A DNA stretch of 64,000 bases from Acidimangrovimonas pyrenivorans (GTDB lineage Bacteria > Pseudomonadota > Alphaproteobacteria > Rhodobacterales > Rhodobacteraceae), in NCBI RefSeq assembly GCF_042643245.1, contig NZ_JBHRSK010000007.1:124001-188000 (forward strand), in the 5' to 3' direction. A model generated the notes under the pieces. The model was not told the DNA's origin, did not search any database, and was given only the letters and a program-made list of their open reading frames with translations. Both the position numbers and the translations under genes were made by a program. The stretch's first letter is position 1, and every line of letters starts with the position of its first letter. This document shows, one piece after another, positions 63,965-64,000 of this stretch.

Positions 63965-64000
63965 AGTCCTCTCCCGTCCAGTGCGGCGACGGCGACGCTG
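63961..64000 (-). CDS. murE: End of murE (UDP-MurNAc-tripeptide synthetase), partial
   Basis: Only the last 12 residues (SVAVAALDGRGL) and the stop are inside the window. The GTGA overlap with murF and the dcw order make murE the expected gene, but the tail alone is too short to prove it. Confidence 0.6.
   Translation of the reverse strand, partial: SVAVAALDGRGL

Overview
The window is a high-GC chromosomal segment of an alphaproteobacterium, most probably a member of the Rhodobacteraceae. The evidence is the family-specific set of genes (MmcB, a DUF6324-type small protein, DUF2484 beside murB, CobS/CobT, ThiO-type thiamine synthesis, FtsZ with a long Pro/Ala linker), a tRNA-His without an encoded G-1, GANTC (CcrM-type) sites in promoter regions, and very strong GC bias at third codon positions. 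I see no prophage, insertion sequence or CRISPR array; the whole window reads as core chromosome with small accessory insertions.

Layout. 1-7.6 kb: the 5' part of an opgG-type periplasmic glucan gene, then the thiCOSGED operon, read leftwards from a TPP riboswitch with a recognisable promoter, and tRNA-His. 7.6-11.3 kb: a DMT exporter with a MarR-GNAT fusion, a DUF6324-type protein converging on mmcB, a small CcoN-like membrane protein and a very probable 6S RNA gene. 11.3-14.3 kb: pntAB transhydrogenase with a strong terminator. 14.5-23.4 kb: metabolic genes (isoprenylcysteine-methyltransferase-like, kynureninase, GNAT, D-lyxose isomerase, flavodoxin, class I amidotransferase-type hydrolase, HbpS/GlcG-like protein, malate synthase G, a divergent photolyase homologue). 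23.5-30.2 kb: pepN, an SDR, gatB, DUF4177, bolA and a J-domain protein. 30.3-35.8 kb: cobS and cobT of the aerobic cobaltochelatase, separated by a racemase-like gene, a secreted hypothetical and an MFS exporter. 36-42.8 kb: aminopeptidase P, DUF427, a ClC channel/transporter, a hypothetical, a GlcD/Dld-type flavoenzyme and a SnoaL-like protein.

42.9-64 kb: the division and cell wall (dcw) region, read leftwards: murE (end)-murF-mraY-[NTPase]-murD-[methyltransferase]-[GFA protein]-ftsW-murG-murC-[APC permease]-[DUF2484]-murB-ddl-ftsQ-ftsA-ftsZ-lpxC-bamD-recN. The bracketed genes are insertions into the classical order. ftsZ has its own likely promoter, with a GANTC site overlapping the -10 box, and a strong terminator. 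lpxC has its own terminator and a TTG start.

Structures not explained by genes: a dispersed element (five clear copies) lies just downstream of stop codons in sense orientation. It consists of a conserved AT-rich core followed by two hairpins, one of which shows compensatory base changes. A separate 18-bp motif forms an inverted repeat in the largest gene-free stretch after DUF427 and recurs next to the 6S RNA gene. These two, the photolyase homologue lacking its HNR and WQW motifs, and the racemase-like protein lacking both catalytic cysteines are the most rewarding leads.
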